Shown: piece by piece, positions 7,283-15,986 of the stretch
Layout of the letters: each line of letters starts with the position of its first letter
Position numbering within the stretch: the stretch's first letter is position 1
Translations under genes and position numbers: made by a program
The notes under the pieces: model-generated
Databases searched by the model: none
The model's input: only the letters and a program-made list of their open reading frames with translations
What the model was told of the DNA's origin: nothing
NCBI RefSeq assembly: GCF_002027545.1
Contig: NZ_MXAN01000012.1
Coordinates: 61,907 to 101,301, forward strand
DNA length: 39,395 bases
Source of the DNA: Moraxella lacunata
Lineage (GTDB): Bacteria > Pseudomonadota > Gammaproteobacteria > Pseudomonadales > Moraxellaceae
Direction: 5' to 3'

Positions 7283-8611
7283 TTAATCCACTTTTTGTAG
7301 CAACGCATAATAAAATCCGTCTCCGTCATCGTCATTTAATGGCAAACATTGATAGCCAATCGCTTGCTTGATTTGATTGGGTAGGGTCAATTCAAAATCC
7401 ACCGCTTTGGCGTTTGGCGTGCGAGCAAGGAAAGTTGTCATTTGACGTTCATTTTCCGCCTTTAACAAGGAGCAGGTAATATAGAGCAAATGCCCGCCCA
7501 CCGCCAGATTTTGCCATAGATTTTGCAAAATATCCGCTTGCAAGGCAACCGTTTGGGCGACATCTTGCTCGGTGCGAAGTAGAGCAATGTCAGGGTGTCG
7601 CCTGATAACCCCCGTGGCAGTACACGGAGCGTCAAGCACGATGACATCAAAGGGCGTGTCCGTGCGATAGCTCGTGCCGTCCGCACAAATCACGTCCGCC
7701 TTGTCCGCCAACCCCAAGCGAGCCAAATTATCATGCACACGGTTTAGGCGTTTTTCGTCATTGTCTAGTGCCGTGATATGTTCCACGTGAAACACATCGT
7801 TTGACAGTTCAAGCAGTTGTGCGAGTTTCCCCCCTGGTGCGGTGCAAGCGTCCAGAACTCTTAGATTTTTGGGTAAGTTTAACGCCTTTAAAATATGTCC
7901 ACCAAGCTGTGCATGGCGGTCTTGCACACTCACAAAGCCGTCTTGAAAATGCGGTAGCGATTGCACTTTTTGCGAAGTGGTCAGCTTCATCACACGCTCG
8001 TCTGCCACACCAAGCGGTAGGATTTCATGGGATATATCGGCAGAATTTAACAAATCAGCATACTTATCCAGCGTGCTAAATTTGCCATTAACACGCAAAA
8101 ATATCGGAGCAGGCTTTCGCAAATTTTGCCCCAAATTTTCATAATATTCGCCCCAATCTTGCTTGAATTCTTTGGCAAGCCAATTAGGCAGACTGTGATT
8201 TTTATTGACCTTTTTGGCGAATTTTTCTTTTTTGTCCGCCACTTTTCGTAATATGGCGTTAATGAGTCCCACGCCATAATTTTTATTTAAAGATTTGACC
8301 GCATTTAATGTTTCATTGATAATGGCATAATCAGGCGTGTTCATATATAAAATTTCATACAAACCCATATTTAACGCACAGGTAATGCCAATATCGGTTG
8401 GGGGCTGTTTTATTAAACTCTCGCCAATGCGACTAATGGCGTGCCAATGGCGAAGCGTGCCTAATAATAATTCGTGAGCAAAGCCTTTTTCATTATCTTT
8501 GACAGCGTTTAATAAATCGTCCAATAATAATACTAAGGATTGCCCTTGATTGATTTTTTCAAGGATTAAAATAATATTGGCTCGGACGGGTAATTGTGGA
8601 TTGATTTGCAT
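7283..8611 (-). CDS. rsmB: 16S rRNA (cytosine-967-C5)-methyltransferase
   Basis: Methylates C967 of 16S rRNA using S-adenosylmethionine. The N-terminal NusB-like RNA-binding region is followed by a Rossmann methyltransferase domain with LDACTAPGGKLAQLLEL (SAM site), DAPCTATGVIRRHPD (first catalytic Cys) and ITCSLLKAENE (second Cys). The ATG at 8611 (protein begins MQINPQL, 442 aa) has a CAGGAAA ribosome-binding site; the longer reading frame would run into repeat C. A perfect parS-like site at 7779-7794 encodes VFHVEH in the loop after the SAM motif. It follows fmt on the same strand, as is common. Confidence 0.95.
   Translation of the reverse strand: MQINPQLPVRANIILILEKINQGQSLVLLLDDLLNAVKDNEKGFAHELLLGTLRHWHAISRIGESLIKQPPTDIGITCALNMGLYEILYMNTPDYAIINETLNAVKSLNKNYGVGLINAILRKVADKKEKFAKKVNKNHSLPNWLAKEFKQDWGEYYENLGQNLRKPAPIFLRVNGKFSTLDKYADLLNSADISHEILPLGVADERVMKLTTSQKVQSLPHFQDGFVSVQDRHAQLGGHILKALNLPKNLRVLDACTAPGGKLAQLLELSNDVFHVEHITALDNDEKRLNRVHDNLARLGLADKADVICADGTSYRTDTPFDVIVLDAPCTATGVIRRHPDIALLRTEQDVAQTVALQADILQNLWQNLAVGGHLLYITCSLLKAENERQMTTFLARTPNAKAVDFELTLPNQIKQAIGYQCLPLNDDDGDGFYYALLQKVD
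7779..7794. promoter_or_regulatory. parS-like site 1 (inside rsmB)
   Basis: TGTTCCACGTGAAACA matches the parS consensus TGTTNCACGTGAAACA at every position. ParB binds such sites to segregate the origin region. Confidence 0.85.
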
Positions 8612-8642
8612 ATTAGATTTCCTGTACACTCTTAAAAATAAA

Positions 8643-8721
8643 GAAAACCGTTCATGGCGAGCCATGCCTGCCCATGACGGTTTTTCGACCCGTAGGCATG
8701 GCTCAGGGCGAACGGAAAACC
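8643..8721. repeat. Palindromic interspersed repeat C
   Basis: The left arm (AAAACCGTTCATGGCGAGCC) and right arm (GGCATGGCTCAGGGCGAACG) are imperfect inverted copies, with a second inner inverted repeat around CCCATGACGG. The right end is identical to bases 1-17 of the window. It lies just upstream of rsmB, between rsmB and fmt. Confidence 0.6.
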
Positions 8722-8769
8722 TCTTATTTTACAAAACCCAATACAATTAACTTTCATCATAACCGCCAA

Positions 8770-9750
8770 TCATTCAAAAACCTGTCCGTCTTTTAATTTA
8801 TCACCCACTGCAATTTGTTCGGCGGTCAAAGGCTTGCCCCCTGCCCATTGCATTTTTGTGATATTTATCAAATGCTTATCGCCATTTTCATCGGTACCAC
8901 ACGCCACCAGCACCGCCTTTCGCCCCACACTCATAATCTTACCTGCCGTCTCGGTTGTGGTTTGGTCAGGCTTTATGGGCGTGCATTCTAGCACCTTGAT
9001 ACGCTCGCCATTTAAAAAGGCAAACGCATTTAACGCACGGATTTGACGATTGATATGGTGGGCAGAATTTTGCCAGTTGATTTGCCCTTCATCGGTGCTT
9101 ATTTTTTCGGCATAATTGGCAAGGCTGTCATCTTGTGGCTCGGCATTAGCCTTATAAGTCGCCAAATCTTTCAGTACCGTTATCATTGCCACACCGCCCA
9201 AATCCGCCAATTTGTCATGAAGCGTTTGGGTTGTGTCGGTGTCGGCAATGTCGCAGGGAAGTTTGTAGAGCATATCGCCCGTGTCAAGCCCTTGATTCAT
9301 CTGCATTATCGTAATGCCTGTGGTCGTATCGCCTGCCAAAATTGAGCGATGAATGGGAGCTGCCCCACGCCACCTAGGCAGTAGCGAGCCGTGAATGTTT
9401 AGGCAACCATAGGTCGGGATACCCAGCACGCCAAGCGGTAAAATCAAGCCATAAGCACAAACAATCATCACATCAGGACGATAATTGGCGAGTGTTTCAC
9501 GTGAAACCTGTCCTTTTTCATGTTTTAGGCTAAAACTTATCGGCTGTTCCACAGGGATATTATGGGCAAGGGCAAGCTCTTTGACGGGGCTGGCGGTCAA
9601 TTTTTGCCCCCGTCCTGCCTTGCGGTCAGGTTGGGTATAGACCGCCACGATGTCAAGATTTAGCTCGTCTTGGCGGTCAATTAGGGCTTGCAAGGCAACT
9701 TTGGCAAATTCTGGTGTGCCTGCGAAAATTAGGCGTAATTTTTGGTTCAT
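8770..9750 (-). CDS. fmt: Methionyl-tRNA formyltransferase
   Basis: Formylates initiator Met-tRNA with 10-formyltetrahydrofolate. The 326-residue length is normal. Catalytic N118 and H120 sit in LNIHGSLLPRWRGAAPIHRS, with D156 in MNQGLDTGDML. The C-terminal OB-like domain ends in a short KDGQVFE tail. Residues 82-86 (VSRET) are encoded by a near-perfect parS site at 9493-9508. It lies upstream of rsmB with repeat C between them. The deformylase gene def that often precedes fmt is not in the window. Confidence 0.97.
   Translation of the reverse strand: MNQKLRLIFAGTPEFAKVALQALIDRQDELNLDIVAVYTQPDRKAGRGQKLTASPVKELALAHNIPVEQPISFSLKHEKGQVSRETLANYRPDVMIVCAYGLILPLGVLGIPTYGCLNIHGSLLPRWRGAAPIHRSILAGDTTTGITIMQMNQGLDTGDMLYKLPCDIADTDTTQTLHDKLADLGGVAMITVLKDLATYKANAEPQDDSLANYAEKISTDEGQINWQNSAHHINRQIRALNAFAFLNGERIKVLECTPIKPDQTTTETAGKIMSVGRKAVLVACGTDENGDKHLINITKMQWAGGKPLTAEQIAVGDKLKDGQVFE
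9493..9508. promoter_or_regulatory. parS-like site 2 (inside fmt)
   Basis: TGTTTCACGTGAAACC, 15 of 16 positions fit the parS consensus. It is read as VSRET by fmt. Confidence 0.75.
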
Positions 9751-9822
9751 TTTTTACCTTTATAATACTGGGTAATCATCATAGATTTTTAAATTACCGC
9801 AATCCAATTTAATAACATGAAC

Positions 9823-9886
9823 GTAGGGACGTGCTGAGCACGTCCTTTAATATTCTCATTTTTAGGCGTGTTCAACACGCCCCTAC
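9823..9886. repeat. Double-palindrome REP-like repeat
   Basis: Two short palindromes (GACGTGCTGAGCACGTC and GGCGTGTTCAACACGCC) face each other, bounded by GTAGGG and CCCTAC. The same layout recurs at 27798-27863. It lies in the fmt-ribC gap. Confidence 0.6.
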
Positions 9887-9918
9887 AAATCCTATGTTAA
9901 GCATTGGGTTCATTAAGT

Positions 9919-10581
9919 CTATTTAAAAAACCCACTTTTTATTAACAACTCTTCGGTAATCCTGCTTTGTGGCGTGTCGGTTTTTGCTCCGATAAGTCGC
10001 TCCAAATACCGTGCCACCAAATCCACTTCTATATTTACCGCTCGCCCCACCGTCCAATGCCGTGCGATGTTGGTCATCTCAGCCGTATGTGGAATGATAT
10101 TTAGGCAGACGATATTTTCAGACGGCTTTATGCGGTTGGTCGTCAGACTGATACCGTCCACCGTGATTGAGCCTTTGTCAGCGGTGTATTTCATCAGCTC
10201 TGACGGTAGGGCGACTTCTATATAGACCGAGCGAGCGTCTTTGGCAATTTTGGCGATTTTGCCCACGCCGTCTACATGACCTGCCACGATATGCCCACCA
10301 AAACGTGTGGTTGGGAGCATGGCTTTTTCTAGGTTTAGCGTATCGCCCACTTTCCAGACGTTTAGGGCGGAAATGGCTAATGTTTCACGTGAAACATCTA
10401 CCGCATAGCTATTACTGTCTATCGCCACCACCGTCAAGCAAATGCCGTTGGACGCAATGGAGTCGCCCAACTTGACATCGCCAAAATCCAAATCAGGGGC
10501 AGTAATCGTCAATCGCACATCACCCCCTGTGGGCGTAATGGCGGTCAGCGTGCCTGTCGTCTCTATGATACCTGTAAACAT
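9919..10581 (-). CDS. ribC: Riboflavin synthase alpha chain
   Basis: Dismutates two 6,7-dimethyl-8-ribityllumazine molecules to riboflavin. The 220 residues contain two repeated lumazine-binding barrels. The diagnostic MFTGIIE start, SNGICLTV and GHIVAGHVDG are present in the first half, and DGISLT in the second. An AAAAGGTGA ribosome-binding site precedes the ATG. Residues 63-67 (VSRET) are encoded by a perfect parS site. It is collinear with nrdR-ribD but separated from ribD by a 372-bp region packed with DnaA boxes and parS-like sites. No FMN riboswitch was visible upstream. The gene is called ribE in some species. Confidence 0.96.
   Translation of the reverse strand: MFTGIIETTGTLTAITPTGGDVRLTITAPDLDFGDVKLGDSIASNGICLTVVAIDSNSYAVDVSRETLAISALNVWKVGDTLNLEKAMLPTTRFGGHIVAGHVDGVGKIAKIAKDARSVYIEVALPSELMKYTADKGSITVDGISLTTNRIKPSENIVCLNIIPHTAEMTNIARHWTVGRAVNIEVDLVARYLERLIGAKTDTPQSRITEELLIKSGFFK
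10381..10396. promoter_or_regulatory. parS-like site 3 (inside ribC)
   Basis: TGTTTCACGTGAAACA is a perfect palindromic match to the parS consensus. It is read as VSRET by ribC. Confidence 0.85.
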
Positions 10582-10593
10582 GACTCACCTTTT

Positions 10594-10649
10594 ATGATTG
10601 GTTTTTTAAATGATTTGCTGTTTTGCACATGATTTAAAAAATCAATCAT
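10594..10649. repeat. Long inverted repeat upstream of ribC
   Basis: Arms of about 21 bp (ATGATTGGTTTTTTAAATGAT and its near-complement) surround a 14-base loop. It could be an RNA hairpin in the ribC leader or a terminator-like barrier for transcription entering from ribD; the sequence does not decide. Confidence 0.45.
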
Positions 10650-10786
10650 TTATCTATGAAACATTCTGCTTTACCCACCTTAAATTCCATAAAAAATCTA
10701 GGAAATTTTTATAAATAAGTTGTGGATAACTTTTTAATCATTGACCTTTTGCAAATAATCCATTTAACTTATCCACAACCCAAAGA

Positions 10787-10802
10787 TGTTTCATGTGGAA
10801 CA
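10787..10802. promoter_or_regulatory. parS-like site 4 (ribC-ribD gap)
   Basis: TGTTTCATGTGGAACA. Its reverse complement differs from the consensus at one central position. Confidence 0.6.
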
Positions 10803-10817
10803 TGGTTAGCTGTTTTT

Positions 10818-10833
10818 GGTTTCACGTGAAACA
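10818..10833. promoter_or_regulatory. parS-like site 5 (ribC-ribD gap)
   Basis: GGTTTCACGTGAAACA, with one outer mismatch to the consensus. It lies in the cluster of DnaA boxes. Confidence 0.75.
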
Positions 10834-10910
10834 CTTTGAAATCAAGGCTTATGGCGTGTTATCAAATCTTGTTTTTAATCAAAACCGTCGATTTTTAAAA
10901 AGTTTTCCAC

Positions 10911-10926
10911 AGTTTCACGTGGAACA
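10911..10926. promoter_or_regulatory. parS-like site 6, abutting a DnaA box
   Basis: AGTTTCACGTGGAACA, one outer mismatch when read in reverse complement. Its first base is the last base of the DnaA box TTTTCCACA at 10903-10911. Confidence 0.7.
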
Positions 10927-10953
10927 TTTTTTGCCAAATTTTTGCTCAATCAT

Positions 10954-12081
10954 TTAAGCAATCAAGTTGTGGATAAGTTTTTTTGGGCGAAAAATCATCT
11001 TAACATCATCGCCAAGCCGCTCTACATCTACAAGCGTAAAATTTAGCTTATCCTGCAACCGCTCAAACTGCCCCCCAAACATCGGACGGGCAGTCGCTCC
11101 CAAAAGGCAAGGGGCTTGATAAATGATAAGCTCATCTACCAAGTTTTGGCTTAAAAAACTTGTGGCAAGCGTCGCCCCTGTCTCCACCAGCACATCATGG
11201 CATTGATACTTTGCCACGAGTATTTTTAAAAGAGCAGGTAAATCATCTTGCCAAATCAGTGTATTAGGGTTTTTGAGTACCGTAAAATCATCATCAGGCG
11301 ACAACTTGCCACGTCTGTCCACCACCACGATTTTGGGTTGGGGTATGGCGGTTATGCCGATATTATCAAGCTCCACATCGGGCAAACGTACGTTTAGGGC
11401 AGGGTTATCAGCGATAATCGTGTTTGAGCCTGTGATAATCATCCCACTTTTGGCACGCAAGTTTTGCACGTCCTTGCGAGATAATTCGCCCGTTATCCAT
11501 TTAGACTGCCCATTTTGCATGGCAACGCGACCGTCTAGACTGATACCCATTTTTAGGCGGACAAAAGGCAAACCTGTCGCCATTGCCTTTAAAAAGCCTG
11601 CATTTAGCTCATACGCCTGTTTTTGACACACCCCAAACGACACCGATATGCCTGCATTTAACAGCATTTCCACGCCCTTGCCCGCCACCTGTGGGTTAGG
11701 GTCAAGGGTTGCGATAACCACCCGAGACACGCCACTTTCTATCAAGGCACCCGCACAAGGGGGCGTGCGACCAAAATGGCTACACGGCTCTAAGGTAACA
11801 TAGGCAGTCGCCCCCTGTACGCTTACGCCTTGCTGTTTGGCGTCTTGTAGGGCAAAAATTTCGGCGTGCGGTTGCCCTGCTTTGGGGTGAAAGCCCTTGC
11901 CAATTATTAAGTTATTCTTAACAATCACACAGCCCACCGTAGGATTGGGGCGAGTGGTAAATTCGCCTTTTTCGGCTTCATTTAACGCCATAAGCATAAA
12001 CTTTTCATCATCAGACAGAGCAGGGCTTAGGCGAGATTTGACGGTATTGGACAACATATTATCAGCTAAACTATCACTCAT
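10954..12081 (-). CDS. ribD: Bifunctional riboflavin biosynthesis deaminase/reductase
   Basis: Carries out the deamination and side-chain reduction steps that follow GTP cyclohydrolase II in riboflavin synthesis. With the ATG at 12081 it has 375 residues. The N-terminal cytidine-deaminase-like domain shows HAE (72-74) and the zinc ligands C100 and C109 ([11 protein letters not shown]). The C-terminal reductase domain begins at about residue 165 ([16 protein letters not shown]). I prefer this start because AAGGA lies 7 bases upstream; a start at 12132 would overlap nrdR by about 60 bp. The gene overlaps the nrdR stop by 8 bp, so the two are translationally coupled. A DnaA box lies in its last codons. 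Confidence 0.95.
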   Translation of the reverse strand: MSDSLADNMLSNTVKSRLSPALSDDEKFMLMALNEAEKGEFTTRPNPTVGCVIVKNNLIIGKGFHPKAGQPHAEIFALQDAKQQGVSVQGATAYVTLEPCSHFGRTPPCAGALIESGVSRVVIATLDPNPQVAGKGVEMLLNAGISVSFGVCQKQAYELNAGFLKAMATGLPFVRLKMGISLDGRVAMQNGQSKWITGELSRKDVQNLRAKSGMIITGSNTIIADNPALNVRLPDVELDNIGITAIPQPKIVVVDRRGKLSPDDDFTVLKNPNTLIWQDDLPALLKILVAKYQCHDVLVETGATLATSFLSQNLVDELIIYQAPCLLGATARPMFGGQFERLQDKLNFTLVDVERLGDDVKMIFRPKKLIHNLIA

Positions 12082-12562
12082 GATTTTGTCCTTGTAGGTT
12101 ATCATGGCACACTTTGGGAGCGAAGTTTTCAAGTTCGGCTTTAAAGGCTTCTATATCCTGAAAATCCCGATACACGCTGGCAAAACGTACATACGCCACA
12201 TCATCAATCGCCCTTAGCTCCGCCATGACAATCTCGCCAAGCACCTTGCTAGATACTTCACGTTCGCCTGTTTGACGTAGACGTTGCTCTATTCGGTGTA
12301 CGATTGTATCTATCTCATCAATGCTCACAGGACGTTTTTGTAGCGGTAACGCCATAGAACGGCGAAGTTTGTTATAATCATAAGGCTCACGCAAGCCGTT
12401 GCTTTTGATGATACGGGGCATGACCACCTCCATAACCTCAAAGGTGGTAAACCGCTCGCCACACTCGGTACATTGGCGACGACGGCGAACCTGTGACCCT
12501 TCGGCAGCAAGGCGTGAGTCAATCACTTTGGTGTCTATGGCACTACAAAACGGACAATGCAC
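12074..12562 (-). CDS. nrdR: Transcriptional repressor of ribonucleotide reductase genes
   Basis: A 162-residue protein starting MHCPFC, with a zinc ribbon formed by C3, C6, C31 and C34 (CTECGERF). An ATP-cone domain (about residues 49-139, beginning [15 protein letters not shown]) senses ATP/dATP. NrdR binds paired NrdR boxes upstream of nrd operons. The nrdR-ribD order is common in gammaproteobacteria. It starts 9 bp after the mnmE stop. Confidence 0.97.
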   Translation of the reverse strand: MHCPFCSAIDTKVIDSRLAAEGSQVRRRRQCTECGERFTTFEVMEVVMPRIIKSNGLREPYDYNKLRRSMALPLQKRPVSIDEIDTIVHRIEQRLRQTGEREVSSKVLGEIVMAELRAIDDVAYVRFASVYRDFQDIEAFKAELENFAPKVCHDNLQGQNHE

Positions 12563-12571
12563 ATCACTCTC

Positions 12572-14095
12572 CTATTTTCCGATACAAAAACTTGAAAAAA
12601 TCCGCCCAAGCAGTTCATCTGCCGTCATCTGCCCTGTAATCTCACCCAATGCTGTCTGCGACAGTCTTAGACTCTCCGCCACCAGCTCCCCTGCCTGATA
12701 GACGACAAGCTGAGTGTGAGCGTCCATGGCGTGCGATTTGGCACGTTTTAGGGCATCAAGATGGCGAGTGCGGGCGATAAGACTGTTCTCTGGCGGATGA
12801 AAGCCCACTTTGTCTTTTAATAAATTTACCAAGTCATCAAGCCCTTGCCCTGTGGTGCAGGAAACTCGGATTTGGCTGATTGTTTCATGTGGAACATTGG
12901 CATTTTCTTGGTTATTTAAATTATTTTGCATGATTTCACGTGAAACATTTTTGTCATTTTGATTATTACTGTGGTTATTATTAGGGTTAAAATCAGCCAT
13001 TGTTTCACGTGAAACATCGCCCAATAAATCGGCTTTATTGGCAATCATCACAAGTTTACGCTCAAAATTCTCCATGCCAATCTCATCAATAATATCGGCA
13101 AACAGCTCTTTGGCAAGGGTAAATGGCCCGCTCTCACTACTAACATCATAGACAAACAGCAAAATATCAGCTTGTTTGACGGCAGATTTGGCACGGTCAA
13201 TACCGATTTTCTCCACCTTATCAGACGTGTCTCTAAGTCCTGCGGTGTCGGTCAAATGCACGGTCAAGCCGTCCAACACCAGCATCTCGGATAACGTATC
13301 TCGTGTCGTCCCTGCAATGTCAGTAACAATGGCACGCTCCACCCCTGCTAGGCGGTTTAGCAGGCTTGATTTGCCAGCATTGGGCTTACCTGCCAGCACC
13401 ACCTGCACCCCGTCTCGCAAGAGCTGACCTTGCTTGGCAGTTGCCAAAATGTCATCAATGGCACGCAAAATCTCATCGATTTTGGACTCAATCACTCCGT
13501 CCGACAAAAACTCCACGTCATCTTCATCAGGAAAATCAATGCTCGCTTCCACATACAGGCGGATATTGGCGATTTTCTCAGATAACTCATTGATTTTTTT
13601 GGAAAATTCACCAGAGAGCGAACGCATGGCACTGCTTGCCTGAGCGACACTTGTAGCACTGATAGCATCCGCTATCGCTTCGGCTTGCACAAGGTCAATT
13701 TTGTCATTTTCAAAGGCACGCATTGAAAACTCCCCTGCGGTTGCCTGCCTTGCCCCAAGCTCAAAACAGCGAGCAAGGAGCAAGTTTTGCAAGACCATAC
13801 CGCCATGCCCTTGTAGCTCCACCACGTCTTCGCCTGTGAACGAATGTGGGGCATTAAAGTAGATGATGACCCCTTCATCGATGACTGCCCCTGTGTTGTC
13901 CTTAAATTTGGCAAAATGGGCGTGGCGTGGAGTAAGAGCCGATTTGCCCGATATGGCACAGCCAATGGCGTGGGCGGTGCGACCTGACAGGCGAATCACG
14001 CCCACACCGCCTTGACCGATAGGGCTTGCGATAGCGACAATGGTGGGTTGTTGAGATAGAGTTGGCATAGTGGTAGTTGATAAAATTTTTGTCAT
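12572..14095 (-). CDS. mnmE: tRNA uridine-5-carboxymethylaminomethyl(34) synthesis GTPase
   Basis: With MnmG it modifies U34 of certain tRNAs. The 507 residues exceed the usual 450-460. The order is a tetrahydrofolate-binding N-terminal domain, a helical domain with a Ras-like G domain inserted, and the C-terminal FCIGK with the catalytic Cys. The G domain shows G1 GKPNAGKS (236-243), G3 DTAG (283-286) and G4 NKAD (353-356). Between G4 and the G5-like SCTTGQG lies an Asn/Gln-rich insert (about 360-407). It contains VSRET, VSREI and VPHET, each encoded by a parS-like site. The start at 14095 is uncertain; an ATG at 14068 is an alternative. It follows the yidC terminator. Confidence 0.96.
   Translation of the reverse strand: MTKILSTTTMPTLSQQPTIVAIASPIGQGGVGVIRLSGRTAHAIGCAISGKSALTPRHAHFAKFKDNTGAVIDEGVIIYFNAPHSFTGEDVVELQGHGGMVLQNLLLARCFELGARQATAGEFSMRAFENDKIDLVQAEAIADAISATSVAQASSAMRSLSGEFSKKINELSEKIANIRLYVEASIDFPDEDDVEFLSDGVIESKIDEILRAIDDILATAKQGQLLRDGVQVVLAGKPNAGKSSLLNRLAGVERAIVTDIAGTTRDTLSEMLVLDGLTVHLTDTAGLRDTSDKVEKIGIDRAKSAVKQADILLFVYDVSSESGPFTLAKELFADIIDEIGMENFERKLVMIANKADLLGDVSRETMADFNPNNNHSNNQNDKNVSREIMQNNLNNQENANVPHETISQIRVSCTTGQGLDDLVNLLKDKVGFHPPENSLIARTRHLDALKRAKSHAMDAHTQLVVYQAGELVAESLRLSQTALGEITGQMTADELLGRIFSSFCIGK
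12881..12896. promoter_or_regulatory. parS-like site 7 (mnmE insert)
   Basis: TGTTTCATGTGGAACA, identical to site 4 at 10787 and one mismatch from the consensus in reverse complement. It is read as VPHET. Confidence 0.6.
12932..12947. promoter_or_regulatory. parS-like site 8 (mnmE insert)
   Basis: GATTTCACGTGAAACA. The 12-base core matches, with two mismatches at the outer edge. It is read as VSREI. Confidence 0.6.
13001..13016. promoter_or_regulatory. parS-like site 9 (mnmE insert)
   Basis: TGTTTCACGTGAAACA is a perfect match to the parS consensus. It is read as VSRET. Confidence 0.85.
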
Positions 14096-14124
14096 TTTAC
14101 CATTATTTAGCCAACTTTGCCCAC

Positions 14125-14151
14125 AAAAAATCCGCCCAGATAGGCGGATTG
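14125..14151 (-). terminator. Rho-independent terminator after yidC
   Basis: The stem AATCCGCC/GGCGGATT is followed by a T-run on the minus strand. It separates yidC from mnmE. Confidence 0.75.
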
Positions 14152-14168
14152 CTTGGGACTAATCATCA

Positions 14169-15827
14169 TCAATCGGACAACACCTTGACAGGTTTGTTGT
14201 AGGCTTTTTCAACTCGCTTATTAACAAACTGCTGATGAGCCATGCTAAATAGGTTGTTTACCGTCCAATACAGCACCAAACCTGCGGGGAAAAACAGCAT
14301 AAACACCCCGAAAATGAGTGGCATGATTTTCATCATCTTAGCCTGCATAGGGTCGGTCGGTTGTGGATTTAGAAGCTGCTGAAAATACATGGTTGCCATC
14401 ATGATAATCGGCAAAATAAACCACGGATCCATGGCGGACAAATCTTTAATCCACAAAATCCAAGGGGCATGGCGTAGCTCCACACTCTCCACCAAACACC
14501 AGTATAGCCCCAAGAAAATCGGCATTTGTAGCAAAATCGGCAAACAGCCTGCCATCGGATTGACTTTTTCATCACGATACAACTGCATCATCGCCTGACT
14601 CATCGCCATGCGGTCATCGCCGTGTTTTTCTTTTAGAGCTTCTAATTTGGGGGCAATGGCACGCATTTTTGCCATAGACACATAGCTTTTGTTGGATAAC
14701 CAAAACAGGGCAATCTTGACAATTAAAGTCAAACCGACAATCGCCCAGCCCCAGTTACCCAAGATTTTGTGCAAGGCGTCAAGGATTAAGAACATCGGCT
14801 TTGAGATTGGCCAAAATATGCCATAATCTACCGCTTTTTCAAGCCCTGTTGCCACCCCTGCCATCTCATCTTGCACCTTAGGGCCGGCATAGAGCGTGGC
14901 ATCTATGGTCATTTGTTTGCCAGCAGGGACGACAACGGCAGGGCTATTAAAGCCGATAAAATGCTCGCCACCGCTTTCACGAGCATAAAATTGCCCATCA
15001 AAATTACCCGGTGTCCACGCCGAGACAAAGTAGTGCTGAACCACGCCCACCCAGCCATCGCTACTGACGGCGTTGAGCTCGCCACCGTTAAAGTCTTTGA
15101 ATTTTAACTTATTATAAGGCTCACTAGGCACGCCCCACGCACCGCCCAGATAGGTCGCCATACCCATCATGCCCTTATCATCAAGACCAGGGTCGGCAGA
15201 GCCATCACGTTTTAGTTGGGCGTACATATTGCCTTGCCATACCTTATCGGACGCGTTGTTGATGTTATACGCCACGTTAATGGGATACTCGCCGGCGTTA
15301 AAGGTGTAGGTTTTGGTAATGGTTACGCCGTCTTTTTCATGAATCAGTGGCACGGTTAGCACCGCCGTGCCTGCCATGTCATAGCTGGTTCTGGGGCTTT
15401 GATAAATGGCACGTCCTGCATTAGTGTCAATGCCGTCTTGCCCTGCCAGTCCCGACTGAGCGACATAGGTGCGACCCTGCTCACTCTCCAACAGCACAAA
15501 CCGCTCGCTACTGCCAAGCGTGGCATCATACTGCTTCAACCCTGCATAAACGATGTCCCCGCCCACAGGGTTAATCTTGATGTCATAGCGGTCGGTTGAG
15601 ACGCTAATCAAGCCACTGCTGACATTTGGTGTCATCACAGGCGTGGCTCCGCCCACCACTGGCACATCGCCACCGCCGGCACTTGGCACATCACTTGCCC
15701 CTTGCACTGCCACAGGCTGTGTCGCTGTTACAGGCTTATTGGCATAATCATCTCGCCACGCCAACACGAGCAGATAAGACGTGATGAGCATGGCAATAAT
15801 AATTAGGGTCCGTAAAATCTTTTGCAT
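14169..15827 (-). CDS. yidC: Membrane protein insertase
   Basis: Inserts and folds inner-membrane proteins, alone or with SecYEG. The 552 residues fit the gram-negative type: an N-terminal transmembrane segment, a large periplasmic beta domain (about residues 50-330), then the conserved five-helix core starting near GIFWPISKPMFLILD, with MAGCLPILLQMPIFLGLYW and QLLNPQPTDPMQAKMM. The ATG at 15827 (MQKILRT) has AAGG nine bases upstream, whereas an ATG at 15845 would place that motif inside the gene. It follows rpmH-rnpA-yidD as in most bacteria, though the gap to yidD is long. Confidence 0.96.
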   Translation of the reverse strand: MQKILRTLIIIAMLITSYLLVLAWRDDYANKPVTATQPVAVQGASDVPSAGGGDVPVVGGATPVMTPNVSSGLISVSTDRYDIKINPVGGDIVYAGLKQYDATLGSSERFVLLESEQGRTYVAQSGLAGQDGIDTNAGRAIYQSPRTSYDMAGTAVLTVPLIHEKDGVTITKTYTFNAGEYPINVAYNINNASDKVWQGNMYAQLKRDGSADPGLDDKGMMGMATYLGGAWGVPSEPYNKLKFKDFNGGELNAVSSDGWVGVVQHYFVSAWTPGNFDGQFYARESGGEHFIGFNSPAVVVPAGKQMTIDATLYAGPKVQDEMAGVATGLEKAVDYGIFWPISKPMFLILDALHKILGNWGWAIVGLTLIVKIALFWLSNKSYVSMAKMRAIAPKLEALKEKHGDDRMAMSQAMMQLYRDEKVNPMAGCLPILLQMPIFLGLYWCLVESVELRHAPWILWIKDLSAMDPWFILPIIMMATMYFQQLLNPQPTDPMQAKMMKIMPLIFGVFMLFFPAGLVLYWTVNNLFSMAHQQFVNKRVEKAYNKPVKVLSD

Positions 15828-15986
15828 AAGTTTTAGCCTTTGCAATGTTTAAAATAGAAAACAAAATAGGCTATTTTACAATAAAATAACAAAAATTACC
15901 CCATTTTTTTGTAAATAAACCCAAGGATTATCATCAATTTTGGAATATCAATTTACTTAAAACACTGTAAAATCATTGGTAAACGA

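Larger units (their letters stand above)
10721..10976. other. Second DnaA-box cluster interleaved with parS-like sites
   Basis: Four DnaA boxes are present: TGTGGATAA at 10721-10729, TTATCCACA at 10769-10777, TTTTCCACA at 10903-10911 and TGTGGATAA at 10968-10976. Parts of the region are AT-rich. Three parS-like sites (10787, 10818, 10911) lie among them. The last box lies in the 3' end of ribD. It could titrate DnaA, form part of a bipartite origin, or couple ParB and DnaA; function is inferred. Together with the hairpin at 10594-10649 this accounts for the 372-bp ribC-ribD gap. Confidence 0.7.

Noticed and set aside
10582..10953. FMN riboswitch between the riboflavin genes
   Set aside because: I looked for the conserved RFN-element segments and did not see them. 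The gap is filled by DnaA boxes, parS-like sites and a hairpin.
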